A stretch of DNA of 64,000 bases from Salipiger aestuarii (GTDB lineage Bacteria; Pseudomonadota; Alphaproteobacteria; Rhodobacterales; Rhodobacteraceae). This document shows, piece after piece, positions 1 through 8,326 of the stretch; position 1 is the stretch's first letter; the number at the start of each line of letters is the position of its first letter. The stretch spans positions 1 through 64,000 of the forward strand of contig NZ_QLMG01000025.1 in assembly GCF_003259905.1 (NCBI RefSeq), written 5' to 3'. The notes under the pieces were generated by a model, which had not been told where the DNA came from, did no database searches, and was given only the letters and a program-made list of their open reading frames with translations. The translations under genes and the position numbers were made by a program.

Positions 1-2
1 CT

Positions 3-308
3 CAGTTCTCCTCCTTCGCCTGGACGGACCGCTTGCGCCGGACCGGCGTGCGCATCTCGATGGATGGGAAAGGCCGGTTCCTCGACAATATCTTCATCGA
101 GCGGCTGTGGCGGACCCTGAAATACGAGTGCGTCTACCTGCATGCCTGGGAGACCGGGGCGGAAGCAAAGGCGGGCATTCGAAAATGGATGACCTTCTAC
201 AACCACCAACGCCCACACTCCGCCCTTGGCGGCAGACCGCCAGCCGTGGTCTATTGGCAGAGAAATGAAACAACCAACCCCGATCAGCAGGTGCAACGAG
301 TAGCTTGA
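3..308 (+). pseudogene. IS3-family transposase OrfB, C-terminal part (cut by window edge)
   Basis: The frame is open to the left edge and ends at a TGA at 306-308. It encodes the end of an rve-type integrase core of IS3-family OrfB transposases. The stretch SMDGKGRFLDNIFIERLWRT carries the final catalytic Glu of the DDE triad, and FYNHQRPHSALGGRPP is the usual C-terminal signature. The OrfB N-terminus, OrfA and the left IS end lie outside the window, so intactness cannot be judged. The IS right end should lie between the stop and the truncated gene that starts near 341; the sequence CTGTCCAACCGATGGGGAG after the stop is a plausible terminal repeat, but its partner is not visible. Confidence 0.8.
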
Positions 309-340
309 ATTACGCCAGATCCTGTCCAACCGATGGGGAG

Positions 341-772
341 TAGCTCAACCTCCATGACGACATGTTGACCGAGACGGACCTGAGGCTATGGCCGACACTC
401 GCCCGCTTCGACGCCGTCTATCATGGGCACTTCAAATGCGCGCGTCGGCGGCTGATCGACTATCCAAATCTTTGGGGTTATGCGCGCGATATCATGACGT
501 GGAAAGGCGTCGCGGAAACTTTTGACGAGGCAGTAATCCGGGCAGCCTACTACGGAGAGGACCGCGACCTGAACCCTTTCGGGATCGTGGAAATGGCCCC
601 GGCGCTCGACTGGACGGCACCGCACGACCGCGGGCGTCTTGGCCCAGCGACGGTTGCCGCAAGGGCCGGACGCCAAATCGAGGTCAATCCGACGACACTC
701 CATGCTGTCGAGGTTTCCGCCCGTACGCGCTGTCCTAACTCGAAGGCGCTGCTCCGCACCGATACCAGATAA
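341..772 (+). pseudogene. Glutathionyl-hydroquinone reductase, 5'-truncated remnant
   Basis: The reading frame resembles the C-terminal alpha-helical domain of Xi-class glutathione transferases (YqjG/PcpF/ECM4), which reductively deglutathionylate hydroquinones. Family landmarks visible are LTETDLRLWPTLARFDAVYH, HFKCARRR, YPNLWGYARD, then INP-like LNPFGIV and LDWTAPHDR. The whole thioredoxin-fold N-terminal domain with its catalytic Cys is missing. The coding sequence starts abruptly beside the IS3-family end, so the insertion or a later deletion removed roughly the first 60 percent. Family similarity stops near HDRG (about 630); the remaining 45 or so codons look like read-through. The decay is inferred from comparison with the known family length of about 320 to 330 residues. 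Confidence 0.7.
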
Positions 773-987
773 GAGTCCACGCGCTCTACATTCAGCATCT
801 GGGTTTGGCCAGAAGAGCAATGCCTGGACTCCTTGGCCATGCTGTAAACGCTCAAAGCCCGGGAACCGCAAAGATATCGGCCAGGCACCACCCGGAATCT
901 AGGTAGCTCCAATACGATGTGGAAACCTACACCGCCCCACCCCGCCTGACGATTCGGAAGCCACAAGGCCATTTAATTCGAGAGCAA
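773..987. other. Intergenic, no gene seen
   Basis: About 215 bp between the truncated reductase and the 3' end of the MFS gene. Short open frames on both strands resemble no family and lack ribosome binding sites. It may be the remains of sequence that flanked the truncated gene. Confidence 0.4.
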
Positions 988-2223
988 CTAATCTCGCGTT
1001 GCTCCCGAAGCATCTTCGGCAAAATCGCGCTGGAAGAGCCCTGATATGCAAGCTGCGAACAACATGAGCACCGAAGCCCATAGCCCGCCGGCAAGCCCTC
1101 CTGTGTGGTCAGTTATCATGCCTGTGGCGACCGGGCCAAGCATCTGTCCGGCCCCGAAGGCAACCGTAAGTGCTCCGATCGCCGAGGCCCAATGGGCGGG
1201 TGGCAGATTGCGGCGGACAAAAACGGTCGTCGAGGCAACCACGGCGAAGAAGGCCGCGCCGAAGATCACGGCCGAGAGAAACAGAACGATATTCGCGCCG
1301 GACGCCAGCGGCAGGGCCGCGCCGATGGCGGTGACCCCGACCAATAATGCAAAGGCGTGGCCGTGTTGCAATTGCTTTAAGGGTCTCGCACATACCCAGG
1401 GCGAGGTCATGGCAGCGGCACCGATTGCCGCCCAGAAAGCTGCTTGAAACCCGGCCCCACCGCCGCCGTCCCGTACCCAAGCGATCATGAAAGTCATGTA
1501 AGCAATGTAGCCTGCCCCGAAGAGCAGATAACCTGCGAGAAGCCAAAGCATTTTCAAACCGAACGGTTGGCGATCCACGCGGCCCTTCCCAGTTTCCGGT
1601 GTTGAGGCCTCAGCGACCTTGCCGCACATCAGAAGAACGCTCATCACAAGCGACAAGGCTGTCAAAGCCACCCAAGCGATCCGCCATGAACCTGCGCCAA
1701 ATAAAGCGAGAACCATGGGCACCGTAATCCCGGACAGGAAGATACCCAAGCCTGGCCCAGCATAGAACAGACCGAGGTAGAGCGCGCCGTGCTCTGGGTT
1801 ACGATGTGCAATATGGGCGGCCAGAACTCCGCCCGCGACAAAAGCAAGCCCTCCCCCCACCCCTGCGAGTCCACGTGCGATATTCAAAGCGACGAACTGT
1901 TGCATGACTGCGCAGAGGACCAGCGCCAAAACACAGGCCCAGACACCGATCACCATGACTCGGAACGCCCCAGCCATTGCGATCGCGCGGGTGCAAAGCA
2001 GCGCACCAAGTAGGTACCCTGCGGCATTGCTGGTATTCATCCAGCCGGCCTCCGCATAAGACCAACCGAGATCTGCGCGCATATCGGGCAGAACCAGAGC
2101 GTAAGCGAAACGCGCAATGCCAAGGCCCACTGCCGGAGCCAGGGCCAGCGTCACAACTGTCCAGGCGTCGCGCCGCGGAACTGGGGAATTCGCACTGCGT
2201 CGTTGCGTTTGGTTAGCCAGCAT
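988..2223 (-). CDS. YbfB/YjiJ-family MFS transporter
   Basis: A 411-residue integral membrane protein with about twelve hydrophobic segments, the size expected for a major facilitator. The N-terminal ALAPAVGLGIARFAYALVLP and following SYAEAGWMNTSNAAGYLLGA are characteristic of the YbfB/YjiJ branch, whose substrates are mostly unknown. The start at 2223 is the first ATG after the divergent regulator's promoter region. The gene is transcribed away from the HxlR regulator at 2301 across a 77-bp interval that holds a perfect inverted repeat, so control by that regulator is likely. The inference is an efflux or uptake system induced by a small molecule sensed by the HxlR protein; the substrate is unknown. 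Confidence 0.8.
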   Translation of the reverse strand: MLANQTQRRSANSPVPRRDAWTVVTLALAPAVGLGIARFAYALVLPDMRADLGWSYAEAGWMNTSNAAGYLLGALLCTRAIAMAGAFRVMVIGVWACVLALVLCAVMQQFVALNIARGLAGVGGGLAFVAGGVLAAHIAHRNPEHGALYLGLFYAGPGLGIFLSGITVPMVLALFGAGSWRIAWVALTALSLVMSVLLMCGKVAEASTPETGKGRVDRQPFGLKMLWLLAGYLLFGAGYIAYMTFMIAWVRDGGGGAGFQAAFWAAIGAAAMTSPWVCARPLKQLQHGHAFALLVGVTAIGAALPLASGANIVLFLSAVIFGAAFFAVVASTTVFVRRNLPPAHWASAIGALTVAFGAGQMLGPVATGMITDHTGGLAGGLWASVLMLFAACISGLFQRDFAEDASGATRD

Positions 2224-2231
2224 TTCGACAC

Positions 2232-2256
2232 CCTGAGTCTACTTATTAGACTCAGG
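2232..2256. promoter_or_regulatory. Inverted repeat, putative HxlR operator
   Basis: A perfect 10-bp inverted repeat (CCTGAGTCTA at 2232-2241, its complement at 2247-2256) with a 5-bp centre lies between the divergent MFS and HxlR genes. It starts 9 bp upstream of the MFS start codon. HxlR proteins bind DNA as dimers, so a palindrome here fits an autoregulated shared operator. Binding is inferred. Confidence 0.55.
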
Positions 2257-2300
2257 TTATCAGCCTAGGTTCAGATTGCAAACTAAGATATCCTATTTCG

Positions 2301-2792
2301 ATGACCAACGAGACACATGACGCTACCAACAAACTGCACGCACCGGTTCCGCTTGCCGAATGCGCGCTCGCACGTGCCATTCGCACCATTGGCGACGAAT
2401 GGACGCTTCTGATCTTGCGAGAGGCTCTTTGCGGCGTCGAACGCTTCGATGCGATGCGTGACGATCTGGGTATTCCGCGTTCGGTTCTTTCCCAGCGATT
2501 GAAACAGCTGACCAGTGAAGGGCTCCTGCAGCGCAAACCCTATAGCCTGCCCGGCCAACGCCCCCGTGACGGATATGTGCTGACAGAGAGGGGCCGTGCA
2601 CTCATTCCGGCCCTGGCGGCCCTGCGCGAATGGGCAGAGATACATCTGCCCGGTGGACCTTCGAGATTGCGCCTTCAGGACAGCGACGGTCAGAAAGTTA
2701 CAACCCGTTTGATCAAGGAAGATGGGAGCCCTGTTGACGATGTCTCGGCGATCGTGGCGGTTGCGCACCCCCCGAATACCGACCCAGCATAA
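2301..2792 (+). CDS. HxlR-family winged-helix regulator
   Basis: A 163-residue protein with the HxlR domain at about residues 18 to 105. The signature ECALARAIRTIGDEWTLLIL is followed by the recognition-helix region IPRSVLSQRLKQLTSEGLLQ and the wing with YVLTERGRAL. These regulators have no separate ligand domain and often repress a divergent gene, sensing small molecules or redox state. Unlike redox-sensing members, the Cys near position 21 is the main candidate sensor residue (ECALA); a second Cys occurs in ALCGVERF. The divergent MFS gene and intergenic palindrome suggest that it controls that transporter and itself. Confidence 0.85.
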   Translation: MTNETHDATNKLHAPVPLAECALARAIRTIGDEWTLLILREALCGVERFDAMRDDLGIPRSVLSQRLKQLTSEGLLQRKPYSLPGQRPRDGYVLTERGRALIPALAALREWAEIHLPGGPSRLRLQDSDGQKVTTRLIKEDGSPVDDVSAIVAVAHPPNTDPA

Positions 2793-2799
2793 CCTCGGC

Positions 2800-3711
2800 T
2801 CATCCGCTTGCAGGAGCGGCGATCACCTTGCCCGGCACACTCTCTGGCAACTGCCCGGTCAGGAGCCAGGCAGAGGCCAGCGGCCAGAGCGTTTGCTCGA
2901 AGCGGCTGTGGAAAAACGCGAAATGTCCAACCTTATCCTCCCCAATGTCTTCGGGCGCGATCTTGAGATGGGTGCGCTCGGCGCCAGTGTAGTAGCTCAG
3001 CAGACGGCCGATAGCCGCGTCGGTGCCGTAAGGGTCGTCAGTGAGCCCGACGGCAAGCAAACTCGCACATGTCGTACCGTGCAGCTGAGCCAGATCCGCC
3101 CTATCGAGAACGGTGTCGACACTGGCCTCGAACCGTGGCCCCATGCGGCTCCAATCCCTGGCCACGCCGCGTGGCACATTCTCAAGCCAGCCAAGGCGTT
3201 CGCCCGGGAAAAATCCAAAAAGACCGGTAAGAGCGGGCATGACCACATGCCATTTCAGCACCATGGAAAGCCGTTGACGGCGAGCGTAGTCGCGCCAATA
3301 GGCGAATTGCGCACCGACCGTAACGATCCGATCAAGGTGCGCGGCGGAAGGCGCAAGACCAAGGGCGAAGCCGCCGATGGAGTGCCCCACCGCCATATAT
3401 AGCCGGTGTGGCCAGCGCCGCATCGCGTAGGCGAGCACCGCCTCGGCATCAAGCAGGCCCCAGTCAACCCAGCCTGCATTGAGCTGCCGTATGGGCGTGG
3501 AGCGTGACTCGCCAATCCCACGATAGTCGAAGGTTAGGACGCTCGCGCCTTGCCCCGCCAACCAGGCGGCGAAGCGGGCGTAGTATCGCGCGCGCACTGC
3601 GGTGGCGGCATGAATGATCACGACGGGACCCTTCCCCGCGCCGTGCCAGATTGAACCTCGGATCGGATATCCGTCCTCGGCCGAAGCGGTGAAGGTCTCG
3701 TCCGGGTACAT
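2800..3711 (-). CDS. Alpha/beta hydrolase (S33-like)
   Basis: A 303-residue alpha/beta-hydrolase fold protein. The nucleophile elbow is GHSIGG, preceded by a TFDYRGIGES strand-turn segment typical of serine-aminopeptidase-like hydrolases; a late GHFAFFHSRF segment supplies a plausible catalytic His. The substrate cannot be told. The start at 3711 (MYPDETF) is preferred because AAGGGG lies just upstream; the open frame extends 30 codons further without a ribosome binding site. The gene converges on hxlR with only 7 bp between stops and is divergent from the cupin gene at 3879. Confidence 0.75.
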   Translation of the reverse strand: MYPDETFTASAEDGYPIRGSIWHGAGKGPVVIIHAATAVRARYYARFAAWLAGQGASVLTFDYRGIGESRSTPIRQLNAGWVDWGLLDAEAVLAYAMRRWPHRLYMAVGHSIGGFALGLAPSAAHLDRIVTVGAQFAYWRDYARRQRLSMVLKWHVVMPALTGLFGFFPGERLGWLENVPRGVARDWSRMGPRFEASVDTVLDRADLAQLHGTTCASLLAVGLTDDPYGTDAAIGRLLSYYTGAERTHLKIAPEDIGEDKVGHFAFFHSRFEQTLWPLASAWLLTGQLPESVPGKVIAAPASG

Positions 3712-3878
3712 CTGGCACGCCCCTTGTCTTCGGCTGATCGAACAGTTCGCCATGCGTAGAGGCAAGCATCCCGGAGGATTGGCCCCGAGCCAAATGAGCA
3801 TTCTTCCCGTGATGCTGAAGGTAACTCAGTTGCCTTATGACGCGACTTGGCTCCTTTTCCCCGAAGGAGGAACCTACA

Positions 3879-4403
3879 ATGTCCCATCCCTCACCCCTAT
3901 CCCTTGCCCCCGTTATCCGGCTGGAGGATCTGCATCTCGTTTCACAGGAACGCGGCAGCCGGTTTTCGGCCTTGATGGCACTGATCGCCGCACCGCTCGG
4001 CGCAACCCACCTGGGAGCACGGTTGGTGGAAATTCCGCCCGGCAAGACAGCTTGGCCCTATCATAGCCATCATGCAAATGACGAAATGTTCGTGATCCTC
4101 TCCGGCGCGGGCGAGTTGCGTTACGGTGCGGACGAACGCCACAAATTGGCCGCGGGTATGGTTGCGGTTTGCCCGGCAGGCGGGGCCGAAACCGCGCATC
4201 AGATCATTGCCATCGGCTCCGCGCCACTGCGCTATCTTGCCATCAGCATGATGCGCGAGCCCGACGTGCTAGAGTATCCAGACAGCGGCAAGATCACAGT
4301 CTTTGCCGGCGCCGCGGCTGGCGGGGAGAAAGCTCTGCGCCGGGTGGCCGCGTCGTTCCGGCAGGGGGATGCGGTTGATTACTGGGAAGGTGAGGACACA
4401 TGA
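3879..4403 (+). CDS. Cupin-domain protein
   Basis: A 174-residue single-domain cupin. Metal-binding motif 1 is visible as PYHSHHANDEMFVILSGAGE (His, His, Glu), followed by a second conserved region with HQI around residue 107. The start at 3879 is set by a strong GAAGGAGG Shine-Dalgarno 8 bp upstream; an in-frame ATG at 3837 lacks one. Such stand-alone cupins are often isomerases, dioxygenases or sugar-binding proteins, and the activity is unknown. The stop overlaps the start of the next gene (ATGA at 4400-4403), so the two are translationally coupled. Confidence 0.75.
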   Translation: MSHPSPLSLAPVIRLEDLHLVSQERGSRFSALMALIAAPLGATHLGARLVEIPPGKTAWPYHSHHANDEMFVILSGAGELRYGADERHKLAAGMVAVCPAGGAETAHQIIAIGSAPLRYLAISMMREPDVLEYPDSGKITVFAGAAAGGEKALRRVAASFRQGDAVDYWEGEDT

Positions 4404-4999
4404 ACCCCATCGAATTCTGGTTCGACTTCTCCTCGGGTTACGCCTTCTTTGCCGCGCAGGAGATCGACGCTCTTTCGTCACGAGTAGGGCGAACGGTGCT
4501 GTGGCGTCCGTACATGCTGGGTACGGCATATAAGGTAACCGGCGCACGCGGCTTGTCTTCAACACCGCTCAAGCGCGACTATGCGCGCCGCGACTGGGCT
4601 CGCATCGCCAAGGCGCGCGGACTGAGCTTTCAACTGCCACCCGAGCATCCGCGCGTGGCATTGCCCGCCACCCGCGCCTTCTATTGGATCGAGGCGCAGG
4701 ACCCAGGCGCCGCTCGCTGTTTCGCAAAACGCATCTTTGCGGGCTATTTTAACGAAGGTCTCGACACCGCGTCGCCAGAGGCCGTTGCACCAGTTGCCCT
4801 GGATTTTGGATATCAACCCGAGGATCTTATGGCTGGGATAATCGATCCCGTCATCAAGTCGCGAACGACAGAACTTGCCGAGGACGCGGTGGCGCGGGGT
4901 GTTTTCGGTTCGCCGTTCTTTCTGGTCGATGGCGAGCCGTTTTGGGGTTGGGATCGCATGGGGATGATGGAAGAATGGATTGAAGCCGCAGGATGGTAA
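4400..4999 (+). CDS. 2-hydroxychromene-2-carboxylate isomerase (DsbA/GST-kappa family)
   Basis: A 199-residue protein of the DsbA-like thioredoxin fold used by 2-hydroxychromene-2-carboxylate isomerases (NahD type), which act in bacterial naphthalene-type degradation with glutathione. The opening IEFWFDFSSGYAFFAAQEI has the Ser in place of the DsbA CxxC, and GVFGSPFFLVDGEPFWGWDR near the end is the family's cis-Pro loop and C-terminal signature. It overlaps the cupin gene by 4 bp and the acetyltransferase gene by 7 bp, so the three form one operon. No other aromatic-degradation genes are nearby, so the substrate here may differ. Confidence 0.8.
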   Translation: MNPIEFWFDFSSGYAFFAAQEIDALSSRVGRTVLWRPYMLGTAYKVTGARGLSSTPLKRDYARRDWARIAKARGLSFQLPPEHPRVALPATRAFYWIEAQDPGAARCFAKRIFAGYFNEGLDTASPEAVAPVALDFGYQPEDLMAGIIDPVIKSRTTELAEDAVARGVFGSPFFLVDGEPFWGWDRMGMMEEWIEAAGW

Positions 5000-5502
5000 C
5001 TTCTCTTCTCATCCGCACGCTTGTGCCAGACGATGCGCCACAGTTGACCGAGTTGGTCAATGGCTATCGCGCCGCCCTTTCCGAGAGCCCAACGCCTTCT
5101 GTCATGGTGGAAGCCGTAGCCCTGGACATGATCGCGAACGCCACCGGCGACCAGATTATTCTGCTGGGCGCTGAAGCACACGGCCGACTGGCCGGATTTG
5201 CCCATGCCTTCGATCTGCCTGAAATAATCTCTGGCAGTCGGGCGGGTCAGCTTGACGACCTCTTCGTCAGCGCAAATGCACGGGGGGCAGGCGTGGCCCG
5301 GGCGTTGATCGCCCGGCTCGCCGAAATAGGTGCCTCCAGAAACTGGACGCATTTGCGCTGGCTGGTACCGCAGGGCAATAGCGCTGCCCGGCAACTCTAT
5401 CTGAAAATTGCCGAACAGGCCCCCTGGGATAGCTTTCGGATGGATCTGTCGGCAAAGACGACTCTGAATCGCGCCGGGTTTGCCGGAGGCTCCAACTCCT
5501 GA
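4993..5502 (+). CDS. GNAT-family N-acetyltransferase
   Basis: A 169-residue GNAT-fold protein. The acetyl-CoA binding motif A region is LDDLFVSANARGAGVARALI, with the pyrophosphate-binding Arg/Gly-rich loop ARGAGVA, and the later NSAARQLYLKIAE helix is also typical. The substrate is unknown. It overlaps the preceding isomerase gene by 7 bp and is the last gene of the cupin-isomerase-acetyltransferase operon. IS3 sequence begins 15 bp after its stop. Confidence 0.75.
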   Translation: MVTSLLIRTLVPDDAPQLTELVNGYRAALSESPTPSVMVEAVALDMIANATGDQIILLGAEAHGRLAGFAHAFDLPEIISGSRAGQLDDLFVSANARGAGVARALIARLAEIGASRNWTHLRWLVPQGNSAARQLYLKIAEQAPWDSFRMDLSAKTTLNRAGFAGGSNS

Positions 5503-5517
5503 GTAGGGTGGAGCATC

Positions 5518-5839
5518 ATGAGCAAGACGACGAACAAGTTTTCCCCTGAAGTGCGAGAGCGGGCCGTGCGGCTGGTTCTCGAGACCGAGGCCCAACACCC
5601 GTCACGCTGGCGAGGTGATGTCGATCGCGGCGAAGATCGGTTGCACTGCACAGACTCTGAACGAGTGGGTGAAGAAGGCAGAGGTCGACAGCGGTCGACG
5701 CGCAGGCATCCCCACTGAGATGGCGGAGAAGATGAAAGCGCTCGAGCGGGAGAACCGCGAGCTGCGCCAAGCGAACGAGATCCTCGGGAAGGCGTCGGCG
5801 TATTTTGCGATGGTGGAGCTCGACCGCCGGTCGAAGTGA
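5518..5839 (+). pseudogene. IS3-family OrfA remnant, frameshifted
   Basis: Two overlapping frames together give a complete OrfA (InsE-like helix-turn-helix subunit). The first frame (from 5518) starts [20 protein letters not shown]; the second (from about 5615) continues with [20 protein letters not shown] and the leucine-zipper part [20 protein letters not shown], ending in the usual ELDRRSK before a stop. A one-base change near 5605-5615 breaks the frame. No OrfB follows on this strand; the sequence switches to an opposite-strand IS3 fragment right after the stop. Confidence 0.8.
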
Positions 5840-5844
5840 TGGTG

Positions 5845-6267
5845 GGTTTCATCGAGGCGCATCGTGATGCGCATGCCCTTGCGCTCCAACAGAACGCCAA
5901 TCCAGCGGTAGCCGAACCTGCGCCGCTTGGCGGCGATCTCCGACATCTCCTTGCGGATATTTGCGCAGTCCGGCGGGCGGTCTCGCCGGACTGTCTTGGG
6001 ATCGACACCAACCAGCCTGCACGCCCGGCGCTGCGAGATGTCGTGATCCCGCATCACCCGGAGCGCCGCATCTCGCCGCTTGATCAATGTCGTCAGTTCT
6101 TTCCCAGCAGGTCTTTCAACACGACGTTGTCCAGCATGGTGTCCGCCAAGCAGGCGCTTGAGCTTGGCATTCTCGTCCTCAAGGGCCTTTAACAGTGCGT
6201 GGCGCTCCCGTGACGAACTTGTCCCATAATGCTTCCTTCCATTCACGAGAAAGGATCGCACCATCAA
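5845..6267 (-). pseudogene. Second IS3-family remnant (OrfA end and OrfB start), opposite strand
   Basis: Reading the minus strand from 6267, the sequence resembles the OrfA coiled-coil end ([15 protein letters not shown]). In a neighbouring frame the OrfA terminus reads [16 protein letters not shown]. The OrfB N-terminus follows: [37 protein letters not shown], then [16 protein letters not shown]. The OrfB match stops near 5845, where the complement of the plus-strand OrfA remnant begins. The two pieces belong to different IS3 elements fused back to back, showing nested insertion and deletion at this site. Confidence 0.75.
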
Positions 6268-6342
6268 ACCGTGGGATCAAACACAGTGAGGCCGGACGGT
6301 TACGCTGGATTCAGATCCGGCGCACCTCGTGTCCGCTGCTCG

Positions 6343-7263
6343 TCAGATCTGCGCTTTATCCCGGCTTTCCTGGGCGGCCTCGACCATCCAGCGGCTCAGG
6401 TTGCGCACCCGGTGATCGCGGGCCAATGCCTCAGGATAAACCAGGTAATACCCGCCACCCGTTTGCGTCTGATGAGTAAAGATCCGCGTTAGCCGCTCGG
6501 CACTGACATCGGAGGCCGCGATTTCTACCCCGGCAAGTGCGACCCCTGCCCCGTCCATGGCCGCACGGAGTGCCAGACCTGCAGAATCGACCATCATCAC
6601 TGCAGCGGGTCGAATTGGGCCACCTGGGAGCGTCGCGTTCCAACGGGCGTAATTCTCCTGTCGATACTGCGACAAGAACAGCGTCATCCCCGCGATGCCG
6701 GCGCGCATTTCGTCGGGATCACGAACTGCCAAGGACGGCGCGCCAAAGAGGCTTACCGATTCCTCAAAAAGAAGATCGGCCTGCAGCCCATCCCATTGTC
6801 CTTGCCCATGGCGCACCGCAGCATCGGCAACCCCGGCGGAGAGGTCCACTGCTTCTTGCGTTGTTGAGATCAATAGATCGAACCCGGTGCGCTCAAACGG
6901 ATAGCGTGTAAGACGTGGAGAGAACCAATGCGCTGCGAAAGTCGGCAGCATGGAAAGCCGCAGCGGTCCGGTGCTTCGGTCCTGGCGAAGACTGCCCACG
7001 GCTTTGACAATCCGAGAGAATCCCTCGCTCAGATCTGGCGCAAGCCGTGCGCCGGCTTCTGTCAGTTCCAACGCGGGGCCGACACGGCGCATGAGGGAGA
7101 AGCCAAGCGCATCCTCCAGCCCGCGCAGCTGGTGACTGACCGCCGAGGGGGTCACGCCAAGTTCAAGCGCTGCCTCCTTGATAGAGAGGTGACGCGCGGC
7201 GGCCTCAAAGGCGCGCAATGCGGTGAGGGGCACATTTAGCCGATAGTTTGATTGCTTATCCAT
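6343..7263 (-). CDS. LysR-family regulator (GcvA-like)
   Basis: A 306-residue LysR-type regulator. The N-terminal winged helix-turn-helix spans about residues 12 to 70, with FEAAARHLSIKEAALELGVTPSAVSHQLRGLEDALG split over the two helices. The rest is the two-lobed effector domain, with the GcvA-like WNATLPGG and LALRAAMDGAGVALA segments. It is divergent from the aminotransferase gene at 7409 with a 145-bp interval, so control of that gene is the simplest inference. The effector is unknown, possibly an amino acid. Confidence 0.85.
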   Translation of the reverse strand: MDKQSNYRLNVPLTALRAFEAAARHLSIKEAALELGVTPSAVSHQLRGLEDALGFSLMRRVGPALELTEAGARLAPDLSEGFSRIVKAVGSLRQDRSTGPLRLSMLPTFAAHWFSPRLTRYPFERTGFDLLISTTQEAVDLSAGVADAAVRHGQGQWDGLQADLLFEESVSLFGAPSLAVRDPDEMRAGIAGMTLFLSQYRQENYARWNATLPGGPIRPAAVMMVDSAGLALRAAMDGAGVALAGVEIAASDVSAERLTRIFTHQTQTGGGYYLVYPEALARDHRVRNLSRWMVEAAQESRDKAQI

Positions 7264-7408
7264 TATTGGTCCTCACTCGCGATAGTCTTCCAGAAATCGG
7301 GTGAGATGCGAACGACCCTTTCTCACTCCGGACTGAAAACTGCTCACTCGCCAGCGGGCCAGAAAAGGCGGACACTCTGCCGGACAACCCGAAAAAGGAC
7401 GCCCTTGC

Positions 7409-8326
7409 ATGTCGTCGGAAGCTACACTCGCACCCCGTGCCACCGCATCCCAAGAAAATGGGGCAGGTCCCGTCTGGTTCGATGGTTCTTTGATTCCATC
7501 GGGAGAGGCAAACCTGCACATCCTGACCCATTCGCTGCACATGGCTGGCGCAGTGTTTGAAGGCATCAGGGCCTATGACGGTCGGGTATTCCTCGCCGAA
7601 GAGCATTTCCAGCGCTTTGAACGTTCCGCCGAAATCCTCGGCTACGCCTTGCCCTGGAGCTTGGATGAGCTTGTCGCGGCAACCGAAGCCGTCCTCTGGG
7701 CGGGTGGATTGCAGGATGCCTATATCCGTCCCGTCGCTTGGCGCGGTAGCGAAGCCGTCTCGGTTTCCGCAAAGGGGTGCCGCATTCACACCGCCATCGC
7801 GGCTTGGGACTGGCCGGTGGATGCCACTCTTGGCAATGGTACAGACGGGTTGCGCTTGGTGCTGTCGGACTGGCGTCGCCCGGCACCTGATACCGCGCCC
7901 ACGGCGTCGAAATGTTCCGGCCTCTACATGATCGGCACGCTGTCGCGCGCCGCAGCCGCCCGCAGCGGACATGACGACGCCCTCATGCTGGATGTGCACG
8001 GGAATGTCGCCGAAACCACCGTAACAAATGTGGTGTTGATTCGAGACGGGAGTCTTCTGTCGCCTCTGCCCACGTGCTTCCTCGATAGCCTGACCAAGCG
8101 CCATGTATTTGAACTCGCCAAGAGCCTCGGGTATACGGTTCATGAAGGGACCGTTAGTCTGGACGATCTGGTCGCGGCGGAAGAAGTTTTCGTCACCGGC
8201 ACTTCGGTCGAGCTTCGTCCCGTGGCCTCGCTCGACACGCCCGACAAACACATCGCCTGGCCGGTAGGGCCGATCACCGTCGCGCTGCGCGAGGCATTCC
8301 GTGCTGCAACCCGGCGTCACGCGTAG
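7409..8326 (+). CDS. Branched-chain aminotransferase-like class IV PLP enzyme
   Basis: A 305-residue class IV PLP-dependent aminotransferase most like branched-chain amino acid aminotransferase (IlvE). VWFDGSLIPSGEANLHILTH, HMAGAVFEGIRAYDG and YIRPVAWRG mark the N-terminal domain. The Schiff-base Lys is in TASKCSGLYM, and the PLP phosphate region contains VTGTSVELRPV. Two conserved stretches are unusual: the common GxGEN-type loop is AETTVTN, and the GITR motif is replaced by DSLTKRH. Substrate preference may therefore differ from classical IlvE, for example an omega-amino or D-amino acid. It is divergent from a LysR gene. Its last 10 bp overlap the end of the convergent TauE/SafE gene. Confidence 0.75.
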   Translation: MSSEATLAPRATASQENGAGPVWFDGSLIPSGEANLHILTHSLHMAGAVFEGIRAYDGRVFLAEEHFQRFERSAEILGYALPWSLDELVAATEAVLWAGGLQDAYIRPVAWRGSEAVSVSAKGCRIHTAIAAWDWPVDATLGNGTDGLRLVLSDWRRPAPDTAPTASKCSGLYMIGTLSRAAAARSGHDDALMLDVHGNVAETTVTNVVLIRDGSLLSPLPTCFLDSLTKRHVFELAKSLGYTVHEGTVSLDDLVAAEEVFVTGTSVELRPVASLDTPDKHIAWPVGPITVALREAFRAATRRHA

